Source: a virus. From it: a DNA stretch of 64,000 bases. Shown here one piece after another: positions 39,537-47,458 of the stretch. The position numbers were made by a program, and so were the translations under genes. The notes beneath the pieces were generated by a model that was not told the DNA's origin, did not search any database, and saw nothing but the letters and a program-made list of their open reading frames with translations. The number at the start of each line of letters is the position of its first letter. The first letter of the stretch is position 1. The stretch lies in IMG/VR virus record IMGVR_UViG_3300025928_000005, positions 1-64,000 of that record; one strand, written 5' to 3'.

Positions 39537-40058
39537 CTAGGCTGCGAACACCTCGTTGATCACGAGCGTGATCAAGGCATCGTAGCGGTTGTACCGCTGG
39601 TCCACGAGCGCCCGGAGCGTGATCTGGTAGTCCATGACCTCACCCACGTCGATCAGGTAGCTCTCCCGGTTGGTCCACGGGTCGAGCAGGACCGGCGTGG
39701 TGTCGGGTGAGAGCCGCAGCTTCTCCATCACCCAGTCGACCATCCCAGGGAAGAGCGTGTCGGCGTCGGGATCGTCATCCTGCCCGAACCACACGAGGTA
39801 GACGTCGAGGCGGTGCTGCTGGGTCTTGAGCCCGGCGGCAGAGTTCGGAGACGTGGTAGCGCGTGGAATGGTGCCGCCGTGGGCGGGGTTGCGGTTCTCC
39901 CGGCCCCGGGAGGGCCACACGTACGCCTGCGGGACGTTCGCGTCGACGTTGGGATCGGGTGGGGTGATCTGGCACTGCAGGGCCGGCAGGTTCGTGATGG
40001 GCCACGTGAGGCCGTTCAGGAGCTCGCTGACGTAGACCTGCGTGGTGTTGATCGGCAC
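39537..40058 (-). CDS. Tail terminator-like protein (173 aa)
   Basis: GTG 40056-40058. MPINTTQVYVSELLNGLTWP ... with RLDVYLVWFGQDDD and a segment DYQITLRALVDQRYNRYDAL, the alpha/beta pattern of tail terminator/completion proteins. Its place between the connectors and the major tail protein supports this role. Confidence 0.65.
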   Translation of the reverse strand: MPINTTQVYVSELLNGLTWPITNLPALQCQITPPDPNVDANVPQAYVWPSRGRENRNPAHGGTIPRATTSPNSAAGLKTQQHRLDVYLVWFGQDDDPDADTLFPGMVDWVMEKLRLSPDTTPVLLDPWTNRESYLIDVGEVMDYQITLRALVDQRYNRYDALITLVINEVFAA

Positions 40059-40073
40059 CGGCGGTCCTCCCTC

Positions 40074-40493
40074 TCAGCGACGTCGACGACCTTGCCGGCG
40101 GCCGCGTCGCCCGGCGTGGTGACGGTGCGCGTGGTGGACCACGTGCGAGTGTCTCTTGTGGTGAAAGCCCTTGCGCACGTGCCGGCGGTGCGTGTAGTGG
40201 GCGCGGCGACGGGCGTGGTGCTCGGCGGCGCGGCGCTTCTTCTCCGCGTGACGCCTGCGCGTGTAGTGGGCGCGAACGACGCGGTGCGTGAACCTGCGCT
40301 TGCCGTGGCTTCCCTTGTGAGGGTGCCGGTGGCCGGCGGTGCGGTGCCGGTGGGAGTGGCGCAGCACGTGTCGGTGTCGGGCCACGTGGGCGCGACGGTG
40401 AGCTCGCCGCGCCGCGCCGCGAGCGTGGTGAACGTTGCGGGCGCGGGAGTGCCGCCCGGCCGGGTGCAGGCCGAGCGTGCGGTGAAACGCCAC
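40074..40493 (-). CDS. Extremely His/Arg-rich small protein (139 aa)
   Basis: GTG 40491-40493 follows immediately after the previous stop, and codon third positions are GC-rich as in real neighbours. 33 of 139 residues are His and an even larger number are Arg. The sequence contains RAHYTRRRHAEKK and RAHYTHRRHVRKG repeats. Very basic and almost no hydrophobic core, so probably disordered or metal/DNA-bound. In the connector module it may help neck assembly or DNA binding. No known family recognised. Confidence 0.6.
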   Translation of the reverse strand: MAFHRTLGLHPAGRHSRARNVHHARGAARRAHRRAHVARHRHVLRHSHRHRTAGHRHPHKGSHGKRRFTHRVVRAHYTRRRHAEKKRRAAEHHARRRAHYTHRRHVRKGFHHKRHSHVVHHAHRHHAGRRGRRQGRRRR

Positions 40494-41441
40494 CTACACG
40501 GTGCGCCGGAAGGGATCGAGCAGAAGCTCGGCCTCCCCGGCGAGGTCGGCGGGGCTCTTGACGCCGGCGGTGCTGCCGCCGCCACCGGGGATGGTCTGTA
40601 CCGTGGTGGCCGTGGCGCCGCGGGTGAGGGCGATGCTGCTGCCGTAGAGGATGACGGCCCAGATCACGGACTGCGGCAGGGTGGACACCATGACGCCGGC
40701 GGCGTGGGCGTACTGCAGGGGCGCGCTCAGCGTCAGGGAGCCGGGGCCGGCGACCGCGGAGGCGGCGGTGACGTGCGCGACCTCCTGGCTGCCGGAGTCG
40801 AACACGGTGCCGGTCGCGCCGGTGACCCCGAGCGCCTCGGAGGTGACCGCCCAACCGGTGCAGTCGTCGACCTGGAGGGTCGTCGCGCCGGCGGAGGTGG
40901 GGGCGGTGAGGGACGTGTGCGGCCAGCCGTTGATGTACTGGCACTTGACGACGTAGCCGTTGCGGCCGAGCGCCCAGTTGACCCAGCCGGGGGCGAAGAC
41001 GATGGACTGGCCGCCCTCGCCGGCGGCGGATGGGGCGCTGGAGCCGTAGACGCCGATGACGGGGTGCTCGATGTCGTAGGCGTTGGTGGGCAGGATGGCG
41101 TACTGCCGAGGGAAGACGTTGGGGGAGACCGCGAGGCTGACGATCTGCAGGACGGGCCAGCGCTGCAGGATGAAGCGGCCGTTGCCGGTGCCGTTCTGGA
41201 CCGTGATGCGGAAGTCGGGGCCCTGCTGGATCTCGGTGTCGAGCGTGGCCCGCAGCACCTGGTTGCAGTAGGTGTCGGCCTCGCCGGTCGCGCGGGCGCA
41301 GATGTTGGCCTGCTCCGCGAGCTGTTGGGCGGGCGTGGTGCCGCGGCCGGGCGGGATGGAGGACCACGAGATGCCGGTGGGCGCGGACGTGAGCAGCTCG
41401 GGCGTGACGTAGGGGGTGAGGGGGCCGACCGGCAGCGTCAC
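40494..41441 (-). CDS. Head-tail connector protein (315 aa)
   Basis: Begins MTLPVGPLTPYVTPELLTSA; contains an adaptor-like helical segment (QQLAEQANICARATGEADTY) followed by a C-terminal beta-rich insertion (TTLQVDDCTGWAV). Position after the portal and capsid genes and before the tail terminator fits the gp6/gp15-type connector. GTG start overlaps the upstream stop. Confidence 0.65.
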   Translation of the reverse strand: MTLPVGPLTPYVTPELLTSAPTGISWSSIPPGRGTTPAQQLAEQANICARATGEADTYCNQVLRATLDTEIQQGPDFRITVQNGTGNGRFILQRWPVLQIVSLAVSPNVFPRQYAILPTNAYDIEHPVIGVYGSSAPSAAGEGGQSIVFAPGWVNWALGRNGYVVKCQYINGWPHTSLTAPTSAGATTLQVDDCTGWAVTSEALGVTGATGTVFDSGSQEVAHVTAASAVAGPGSLTLSAPLQYAHAAGVMVSTLPQSVIWAVILYGSSIALTRGATATTVQTIPGGGGSTAGVKSPADLAGEAELLLDPFRRTV

Positions 41442-41629
41442 GTGGTCACCGTTCTCTCAGCCTTGATGCACTTGCGGCACAGGTAGCCGTCGCGGTCGGT
41501 GACCCAGATCGCGTGCTTGACGCAGAGCGGCACGAGGCAGGCCACGCACTGGGTGAAGGGCTGGGTGGAGGCGGCGCGCCTGCCGCGGCGAACGGTCCCG
41601 CACCGGCCGCAGACGCCCCGCCTCGACAC
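41438..41629 (-). CDS. Small double zinc-finger protein (63 aa)
   Basis: CGRCGTV, CVACLVPLC, VKH and LCRKC give a B-box/FYVE-like arrangement of Cys and His that could bind two zincs. GTG 41627-41629. Function unknown; embedded in the head-tail module. Confidence 0.6.
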   Translation of the reverse strand: MSRRGVCGRCGTVRRGRRAASTQPFTQCVACLVPLCVKHAIWVTDRDGYLCRKCIKAERTVTT

Positions 41630-41632
41630 TCG

Positions 41633-42265
41633 CTATCCCGCCTGAGTCAGCCGCTCGAGGAGCTGGGCGCGGTTGCCGGTGTCGGCCACACCGCGGTCTC
41701 GCGCGAGGGCTCGCAGGTCCTTGACGGTGAGCTTGCTCAGGTTCACCGGCTCGTCGTCCTCGAGCAGGTCGGGGACGAGCTCCGCGGCCTCACTCGTCAC
41801 CGACGACACCTGGGTGCGGTTGGGGGACGCGACACCCGTCGGGTTGTCCTTGGTGGCTCCCACCGGCGGCTCCTCCGGGGAGCTGGTCAGGGCGGTGAGC
41901 GCCTTGGTGACCTCGGGGTTGATGCCAGCCAGCGCCGTGGTCATGATCGCCATCAGCTTCTGCATGCCCTCCTGGGAGGACGCGAGGCTGGCGATCGACG
42001 TCTGCAGGCTCGCCGCGATGTTCTTCTCGCCGCGCTTCTCCTGCAGCTCGCGGAGCTTGGCCTCGTCGGGGGTCTCCGGGATCTCCTCGGTGTCGGCGGC
42101 CCAGTGCGGGTCCTTGCGCAGGTGGTTCTCGCACGCGGGGCAGCTCAGCGCCCACACCTTGGCCGGGGAGCCGTGGGTCACCGGCCGCGAGTGCGTGGCT
42201 CCACACCCCCCGTGGTCCCTCGACAGAGCGACGCTCATGACGTCACTCCGGGCGAACAGGGTCAC
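41633..42265 (-). CDS. Late protein with C-terminal SAP-like DNA-binding motif (210 aa)
   Basis: GTG 42263-42265 after GAGGAGGAACC, overlapping the preceding stop. The N-terminus has CGATHSRP ... CPACENH (zinc-like), the middle a helical coiled region, and the last 38 residues (VNLSKLTVKDLRALARDRG) match the SAP/HeH helix-extension-helix fold that binds DNA. May attach to DNA or capsid during assembly. Confidence 0.65.
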   Translation of the reverse strand: MTLFARSDVMSVALSRDHGGCGATHSRPVTHGSPAKVWALSCPACENHLRKDPHWAADTEEIPETPDEAKLRELQEKRGEKNIAASLQTSIASLASSQEGMQKLMAIMTTALAGINPEVTKALTALTSSPEEPPVGATKDNPTGVASPNRTQVSSVTSEAAELVPDLLEDDEPVNLSKLTVKDLRALARDRGVADTGNRAQLLERLTQAG

Positions 42266-42552
42266 GGTTCCTCCTCGATTGACTTGACGGTGTATCCCTT
42301 TTCCCGGCACTCGGGACAGGCAGCGACCGTGGCCTCAAACCGCGCTCGCGCCCACCGTCCCGCCGCCTCCCACGTCTCCTCGGACGCGTCGGGAGCCGGC
42401 AAGCCGCCGACCACGTAGTGGCCGCGGAGGTGCCACCGCATCTCTCTCACGGCCTCGTCGAGCTCAGGCTCACCGACGGGTGCGGGGAGGATCGGGCTGA
42501 ACGGTGGGAAGACCGAGCTCTTCAGGTCGATCTCACTCTCACGCTCGGTCAC
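42262..42552 (-). CDS. Hypothetical late protein with CPEC motif (96 aa)
   Basis: GTG 42550-42552. The N-terminal segment is short and Pro-rich (FPPFSPILPAP), followed by a helical domain (MRWHLRGHYVVGG) and CPECREKG. Coupled to both neighbours by 4-base overlaps. Function unknown. Confidence 0.6.
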   Translation of the reverse strand: MTERESEIDLKSSVFPPFSPILPAPVGEPELDEAVREMRWHLRGHYVVGGLPAPDASEETWEAAGRWARARFEATVAACPECREKGYTVKSIEEEP

Positions 42553-42728
42553 CGACGTCCCTTGCTGATCGGGTAGATCAGCGATGCGGGCTGTGTCAGG
42601 TCATACCACGAGCCGAACTCCCTATAGAACAGGTGCCCGTGGCAGTCGTCGCATCGCCAGTGTGAGTGCTCTCGCTTCTCGTCGCAGATGTCCGGGCAGG
42701 GAATCTGAGCGCACTCGTGCTCGGTCAC
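42549..42728 (-). CDS. Small Cys/His protein (59 aa)
   Basis: GTG 42726-42728 overlaps the stop of the glycosyltransferase gene. CAQIPCPDIC, HSHWRC and DDCHGHL give two Cys/His sets like a zinc finger. Function unknown. Confidence 0.6.
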   Translation of the reverse strand: MTEHECAQIPCPDICDEKREHSHWRCDDCHGHLFYREFGSWYDLTQPASLIYPISKGRR

Positions 42729-43348
42729 CACCGGTCGCCCCGTCCGGACGTGTTTCCCGTCACCCCAGGCGCGCCCATACCGTGGTGGTACCAGTACCAG
42801 GTGCGGCGGGGCACGTGGTGAACCCTCGCGCCGGCCTTGCAGCAGTTGACGGTGAACTCGAAGTCCTCGCCATAGACCTGACCGTCAACCATCTCGCCCT
42901 GCGGCGGCGCGATGCCGACGGCCTGCGCGAGCTCGGTGCGGACGAGCGTGGTGACCGTGGTCTGGTGCGGGTCGTTGACGTCGAACGGGCGGCCGAGGTG
43001 GCCGAGCGGGTCGACGTCGGGACGGTCGTTGTTGGCGGCGTCCCGCACCATGTAGTACGAGTAGACGTAGTCCGCGCCCGTCTCGAGCGCCGCGCAGTAC
43101 AGGATCTCGAGGTGGTTGGGCATGAACGCGTCGTCGTCGTCGAGGAACGCGACCCACTCGGTTCGGACGGCGTCAAGGGCGCGCTGCCGCGTGACGCCGG
43201 CGCCGGCGTGCGTGGTGTCCTGGGCGATGGAGACGCTCCACGCGGGCAGGGTCTGCTGACTGACCGACTGCACCGCGCGAAGGAGGTGGTCTCGCCGCGG
43301 CGGGATCGTGGGGATGCAGACGGTGATGTCACCCTTGGCGGTTCTCAC
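42725..43348 (-). CDS. Family 2 (GT-A) glycosyltransferase
   Basis: 207 residues. DITVCIPTIPPRRDHLLRAV opens the nucleotide-sugar fold, AFLDDDDAF carries the DxD-type metal motif, and YGEDFEFTVNC resembles the catalytic ED segment of GT2 enzymes. Would transfer a sugar from a nucleotide donor to a phage-encoded acceptor. Last transferase of the translationally coupled cassette 42725-46625. Confidence 0.82.
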   Translation of the reverse strand: MRTAKGDITVCIPTIPPRRDHLLRAVQSVSQQTLPAWSVSIAQDTTHAGAGVTRQRALDAVRTEWVAFLDDDDAFMPNHLEILYCAALETGADYVYSYYMVRDAANNDRPDVDPLGHLGRPFDVNDPHQTTVTTLVRTELAQAVGIAPPQGEMVDGQVYGEDFEFTVNCCKAGARVHHVPRRTWYWYHHGMGAPGVTGNTSGRGDRW

Positions 43349-43914
43349 GGCCGCCTCCGACACGCGTGGATCTGATAGTCGTAGGTCCAACCGGGAAGCT
43401 CGAGAACGCTGCTGACAACCGTCTCCCAGCCGGCGTTCTCGAGCATGTCGGTGACGTCGACCGTGTCCCAACCCCAGTAGTGCTCGAGGTTGCCGACCTC
43501 AGCCGTCTCACCGATCGGGGTCGACACAACCAGCGTCTCCGCAACCTGACCGATCTCGTAGAGAACGGTGTCCGGGTCATCGAGGTGCTCGATCGTTTCC
43601 GAGCAGATGAAGAGATCGACGTTGGGAACCAGGTGGATCGTCTTCTCGATCGGACCGGTGTACTGATAGCCGGGTGCGAGGTCACCGAGGTGCTCGGACA
43701 GCTTCGGCAGACCGAGACTGCCCGTGATCGCGCCGTCACCACACGACAGGTCCGCGACCGTGGAGCAGCCGTACTGCGCCGTCACCCACCGCGCGATGCT
43801 GGACGTGACGGCGACGCGCAGGTGATGGTCGGCCCACCGGGTGTGGTCGTGTGGCGTCGCGTAGATCCGCGCGAGCGTCTCGTCGGAGTGCTTGGGCCGC
43901 AGGCGGGTTCTCAC
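43345..43914 (-). CDS. SAM-dependent methyltransferase (class I)
   Basis: 189 residues. VADLSCGDGAITGSL is the SAM-binding loop, LFICSETIEHLDDPD matches the second acidic motif of Methyltransf_11/25-type enzymes, and a final strand follows. In this cassette it most likely methylates a sugar or glycan made by the neighbouring transferases. GTG overlaps the upstream stop. Confidence 0.8.
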   Translation of the reverse strand: MRTRLRPKHSDETLARIYATPHDHTRWADHHLRVAVTSSIARWVTAQYGCSTVADLSCGDGAITGSLGLPKLSEHLGDLAPGYQYTGPIEKTIHLVPNVDLFICSETIEHLDDPDTVLYEIGQVAETLVVSTPIGETAEVGNLEHYWGWDTVDVTDMLENAGWETVVSSVLELPGWTYDYQIHACRRRP

Positions 43915-44588
43915 GACGCCCTCGCCTGCAGGTTCGCGACGTCCAGGGGCAGGCCGTGCTCGACGTACTCCTCGTAGGCCGCGTGGTCACGGCTCGTGAC
44001 CGCGCCGGCGTTGACGAGCTCGTACCGCTCGTCCGACTCGGCCTTGCCCACGATGGGGTGCAGGTGCTCGAGAACGACGTCGCCGCGATAGGCGAGCTTG
44101 CCGAGGCCACGGCCCCAGTCCATCCACACGTTGTCGACGTAGAGGTGCTGGAGGCTCGGCGGGGCCATGTAGCCGAGGGTTCGCGGAATCCGCGCGTCCA
44201 TGACGGCCGCGGTCGCGAGGTTGGGGCCGTGCACGAGGTCGTTGCCGTAGGCGACGCCGCCGCCCATCGCGCCGATGGCATCGCAGAGGTGCCGGTCCCA
44301 GCCGGGGGTTCCCGGCAGGTGGTCGTCACCCATGAACCCGAGGCACGCGGCCTGCGTGTCGTAGCGGTCGGCGAGCTGGTTGAGCGCGCCGACCATGCCG
44401 GGACCCGCCGGCTCCACGACCTCCACGACGGCGTCGATGGCCTGGTAGACTTCGAGGTCGGGGTCGTCGGCATCGACGCCGAGCACGAGGAGGGTCTTGG
44501 CGCGGCACAGCTCGCTGAACGCCTTGGCGAGGCGAGCCGCGTTCGTGGGCCGCCCACGGGTGGGCGTGAGCACGATGAGATCGGTCAT
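43911..44588 (-). CDS. Glycosyltransferase of GT-A type
   Basis: 225 residues. MTDLIVLTPTRGRPTNAARL starts a Rossmann-like fold, followed by LLVLGVDADDPD, LGFMGDDHLPGT with the acidic metal-binding motif, and YVDNVWMDWGRGL. Pattern of GT2-like enzymes. ATG overlaps the epimerase stop (ATGA). Confidence 0.78.
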   Translation of the reverse strand: MTDLIVLTPTRGRPTNAARLAKAFSELCRAKTLLVLGVDADDPDLEVYQAIDAVVEVVEPAGPGMVGALNQLADRYDTQAACLGFMGDDHLPGTPGWDRHLCDAIGAMGGGVAYGNDLVHGPNLATAAVMDARIPRTLGYMAPPSLQHLYVDNVWMDWGRGLGKLAYRGDVVLEHLHPIVGKAESDERYELVNAGAVTSRDHAAYEEYVEHGLPLDVANLQARAS

Positions 44589-45496
44589 AGCACGGACCCT
44601 ATCGCACGTCGGATGCCCTCCTCGAGGGACACCCTCGGCGTGTAGAACTGAAGCATGTTCGTGGGGTCCCCGACTCGGTAGCGGACGCCGGTGGGTGCCT
44701 CGAGGCGGTGCTTGAGCTCGGGCGCGTAGCCAGCCGCGGCGGTGACGAGCCGCGCGAGCTCGTTGAACGAGGTGGCGCGGCCGGTGCAGACGTTGACCGG
44801 CTCGCGGACGTCCTGGTCAACGACGGCGAGCGTGGCCCCCACGACGTCGTCGACGTGCACGAAGTCCCGGACCTGCTCGCCGTCGCCCCAGATCTCGAAC
44901 GGGTCGTCACGGCGCAGGGCGCGCTGCACGAATGCGGGGAAGGGGTACGCGGTGTCCTGATCGGTGCCGTAGCCGCTGAACGGCCGCAGCACGTGGACCC
45001 GGCCACCCGCGGCGGCGTAGTGGTGAGCGAGAAGCTCGCCGGTCACCTTCGTCCACCCGTACGTCTGGTCGGGCATGCCGAGCAGGGAGTTGCCGCGGAT
45101 GCTGAGCTCGCACTCACGCAGAGAGTCGGCGTAGCGCAGCTTGGGATCGGCGGTGTCCTGCAGGTCGACCGGGTACGCGGCGGAGCTGCTGAAATAGACG
45201 AGCGCGCCGGGCCTCGTGCGGTGAGCCCACTGAAAGAGCTCCGCGTCGATCGCGAGGTCGACGGCGACCTCGAGGGGCGCGCCGTCGATCTTCACGCGGC
45301 CGCCGACGACGGCGGCGCAGTGCACGACGAGGTCGTAGCGCCTGGCGTTGAGGCGGAAGAAGTCGCGGGCGTCGATCGGCCCGTTCTCGTCGCGCACGTC
45401 GAAGCCGGTGACCGAGTAACCGAGCGAGCTCAGGCGACGCAGCACGTGCCGGCCGATGAAGCCGAGGTGGCCGGTGACCAGCGCTCGCTTGCTCAC
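44585..45496 (-). CDS. NAD-dependent sugar-nucleotide epimerase/dehydratase
   Basis: 303-residue extended short-chain dehydrogenase. TGHLGFIGRHV is the NAD-binding glycine motif, VVHCAAVVGG and VYFSSSAAYP are the expected strands with the catalytic Ser region, and YGWTK is the YxxxK pair. FVHVDDVV and a C-terminal Rossmann tail are as in GalE/RmlB/GDP-sugar enzymes. It would convert a host nucleotide sugar into the donor used by the flanking glycosyltransferases. GTG start overlaps the upstream stop. Confidence 0.85.
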   Translation of the reverse strand: MSKRALVTGHLGFIGRHVLRRLSSLGYSVTGFDVRDENGPIDARDFFRLNARRYDLVVHCAAVVGGRVKIDGAPLEVAVDLAIDAELFQWAHRTRPGALVYFSSSAAYPVDLQDTADPKLRYADSLRECELSIRGNSLLGMPDQTYGWTKVTGELLAHHYAAAGGRVHVLRPFSGYGTDQDTAYPFPAFVQRALRRDDPFEIWGDGEQVRDFVHVDDVVGATLAVVDQDVREPVNVCTGRATSFNELARLVTAAAGYAPELKHRLEAPTGVRYRVGDPTNMLQFYTPRVSLEEGIRRAIGSVL

Positions 45497-46470
45497 AGCT
45501 CCAGCACCCTCTCCCACCGCCACAGGTTGTCCTCGATGAGGCTGGTTGACGTGACGTGGCTCCGGGCCTTGCGGCCCATCTCCTCGCGGAGGTCGCGGTC
45601 CTCCAGGAGCTGCCGCAGGTAGATCGGCCACTCGTGGGGGCGATCAACCAGGAAGCCGGTCTCGCCGTGCCGCACGTAGTCGGCGTAGGGGCCGCAGTTC
45701 GACGCGACGACGGGGATGCCGAGCGCGCCGTACTCCATCGCCTTCAAGGCCGACTTGGACTTATTGAAGAGGGAGGGCCGCAGGGGAGCTAGCCCGATGT
45801 GGAAGTCGATCGCCCGCAGGTAGTCGTCGATGCCGTTGTGCCACCCCGTGTGTCGGGTCTTGGGCCACCTGGTGGCGAGGTCGACACCCATGGTGTGCAG
45901 CTCCACGCCTTGGTTGCGCTGCAGGAACCGTCGGAGCTCGCTGCTGAGCTCGGCCCAGTCACCGAGGTGGGTGGCGCTGCCGGCCCAGCCGATCGTGGTG
46001 ACATCCGCGGCACGCTCGGGCTCGTGGTCGACGAGCCAGCTGGAGACGTGGTTGGGGATCACCTCGATCGGGGCGGTCGTGTACTCGCTGAGGCGGTTCG
46101 CGAGGTGGTCGGTCGTGGTCGTGACGAGGTCGGCCACGGCGAGGTTCTGTCTGGCCCGGTCCTGCATCTCGAGGTTGAAGAAGCCATGGGCGATGGGGCT
46201 GGTGCCCTCGATGTTCCACAGGTCGTCGTCGAACTCGAGGACGACCTTGGTGTGGCCCTTTCGGGCGACCTTCTGGATCCACTCGCTGGGGCCGGGCAGG
46301 ACGACGCGCTGGGCGATGACGACGTCGGCGGCGCCGAGGGCGACGTCAGATGGCATGTTGCCGTCGCAGCTGACGTCGTGTCCCTTGGCCTTGAGCGCGT
46401 TGAACGGCTGCTTGACGCGGTAGTAGCCGCAGCCGCTGTGGTCGCAGAGCCAGCCAAAGACCTTGGTCAC
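45493..46470 (-). CDS. Family 4/GT-B glycosyltransferase
   Basis: 325 residues. GYYRVKQPFNALKAKGHDV begins the first Rossmann domain, IGWAGSATHLGDW the second, and KSALKAMEYGALGIPVVAS carries the donor-binding Glu of GT4-type enzymes. It should add a sugar to a protein or lipid acceptor. GTG overlaps the upstream small gene's stop. First transferase in the coupled cassette. Confidence 0.82.
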   Translation of the reverse strand: MTKVFGWLCDHSGCGYYRVKQPFNALKAKGHDVSCDGNMPSDVALGAADVVIAQRVVLPGPSEWIQKVARKGHTKVVLEFDDDLWNIEGTSPIAHGFFNLEMQDRARQNLAVADLVTTTTDHLANRLSEYTTAPIEVIPNHVSSWLVDHEPERAADVTTIGWAGSATHLGDWAELSSELRRFLQRNQGVELHTMGVDLATRWPKTRHTGWHNGIDDYLRAIDFHIGLAPLRPSLFNKSKSALKAMEYGALGIPVVASNCGPYADYVRHGETGFLVDRPHEWPIYLRQLLEDRDLREEMGRKARSHVTSTSLIEDNLWRWERVLEL

Positions 46471-46625
46471 CGACGACCCTCCGCGTCCCGAACGGGGCTC
46501 GGCAGCTTAACCCACCGGCCCTCGCGCTCCCAGCTGAACTTGACCCACTGCCACCAGGAGCCGTCCTCGAGGACGGTCAGCTCGCCACGACTGCCGGGAT
46601 CCGTGGGATAGACCGGCGCGGTCAC
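46467..46625 (-). CDS. Small Trp-rich protein (52 aa) in the sugar cassette
   Basis: Starts at GTG 46623-46625, sharing one base with the upstream TAG, and ends in a GTGA overlap with the glycosyltransferase. MTAPVYPTDPGSRGELTVLE then WWQWVKFSW, a single short beta domain. Coupling on both sides supports translation. Function unknown; possibly a glycan acceptor or a small virion protein. Confidence 0.6.
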   Translation of the reverse strand: MTAPVYPTDPGSRGELTVLEDGSWWQWVKFSWEREGRWVKLPSPVRDAEGRR

Positions 46626-46936
46626 TAGCTGACCTCGTCGACGGCGTTGGTGGGGGCGGGGTTGACGATCACGGTGATGTCGCTCGCGGGGTTGCCGTTC
46701 ACGACGGTTAGCCCGTGCTGGAGCGTGCTGCCGTATTCATAGGACTGCTGGGTGCTGACCGCTGAGGCGTGCAGGGTGGCGAGAACCGTGCCGGAGGCGG
46801 TCGGTGAGTCGTAGATCGTGATCGTGGACCCGGCCGCGGCGCCGGCGTTGTTGATGATGACCCGGCTGAGCACGACGTTCCCAGCGGTCTGCAGCGTGAA
46901 GCTGCCGGACGCGCTGATGTTGAAGGTGTTGCTCAC
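46625..46936 (-). CDS. Beta-rich virion-like protein (103 aa)
   Basis: MSNTFNISASGSFTLQTAGN, with alternating strand residues and many Ser/Thr/Asn, like capsid decoration or short fibre domains. GTG overlaps the upstream stop. Translationally coupled to the sugar cassette, so it is a plausible acceptor for glycosylation. Confidence 0.55.
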   Translation of the reverse strand: MSNTFNISASGSFTLQTAGNVVLSRVIINNAGAAAGSTITIYDSPTASGTVLATLHASAVSTQQSYEYGSTLQHGLTVVNGNPASDITVIVNPAPTNAVDEVS

Positions 46937-47217
46937 GCCTCGTCCTCCTCGACCGTGTCCTCACCGCAACGCGGGCAGCTGCGGCTCCACGCGTTCCACA
47001 TCCGGCAGCAGGCGGCACACCAGCGCCCTCTCTTGGTGCCGAGGAAGCCGCGGAAGCCGGCGAACGCGAGGCCGGCATCGCCGCCGATCTGGCGCTGGAC
47101 CGCGGTCGCGTGCCGCTCGGCGACCTCGACGGTGCCGCCGGACTTGCCGGCGTAGCGGGTGCCGTCCTGCATGTTGAAGCCCTCGCACCCGGGAGGGAGG
47201 TTGACGCGGACGCCCAC
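46933..47217 (-). CDS. Small zinc-ribbon late protein (94 aa)
   Basis: MGVRVNLPPGCEGFNMQDGT is followed by a helical segment and CAACCRMWNAWSRSCPRCG, a zinc ribbon near the C-terminus, then an acidic tail. The N-terminal segment with a Tyr-Gly pattern is common in capsid-module proteins of actinophages. Function unknown. Confidence 0.6.
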   Translation of the reverse strand: MGVRVNLPPGCEGFNMQDGTRYAGKSGGTVEVAERHATAVQRQIGGDAGLAFAGFRGFLGTKRGRWCAACCRMWNAWSRSCPRCGEDTVEEDEA

Positions 47218-47220
47218 GGC

Positions 47221-47439
47221 TCAGGCCTCGTCGTCCGGGGTGAACGTGAGGGTGTAGGGCTTGCCGACCTCGAACTGGTCCGCGTTCTTGACGGAGATGC
47301 TCACGGACAGCGTCGGCGTGGCCTGCGCCCACTCCCGGTTGCGGCCGTCGGCGTAGTCGACGCCGAACTCGAACGAGGCGCCCTCGCTCCCCCAGATCTT
47401 CTTGCTGGTGCACTTGACCTTCGCGGTCACCTGAGCCAT
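47221..47439 (-). CDS. Small beta-barrel-like protein (72 aa)
   Basis: MAQVTAKVKCTSKKIWGSEG then SFEFGVDYADG and a final PYTLTFTPDDEA; OB- or decoration-like strand pattern. ATG 47437-47439 with GAGGGCGGCG upstream. Function unknown; probably a virion-associated protein. Confidence 0.6.
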   Translation of the reverse strand: MAQVTAKVKCTSKKIWGSEGASFEFGVDYADGRNREWAQATPTLSVSISVKNADQFEVGKPYTLTFTPDDEA

Positions 47440-47458
47440 CGCCGCCCTCAATTCTCCG

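Noticed and set aside
40016-40585. Alternative minus-strand frame over the His/Arg-rich gene
   Set aside because: It overlaps the ends of both neighbouring genes by a large amount, has a Thr/Ala/Arg low-complexity product, and lacks a plausible start; the His/Arg frame is flush with the preceding stop.
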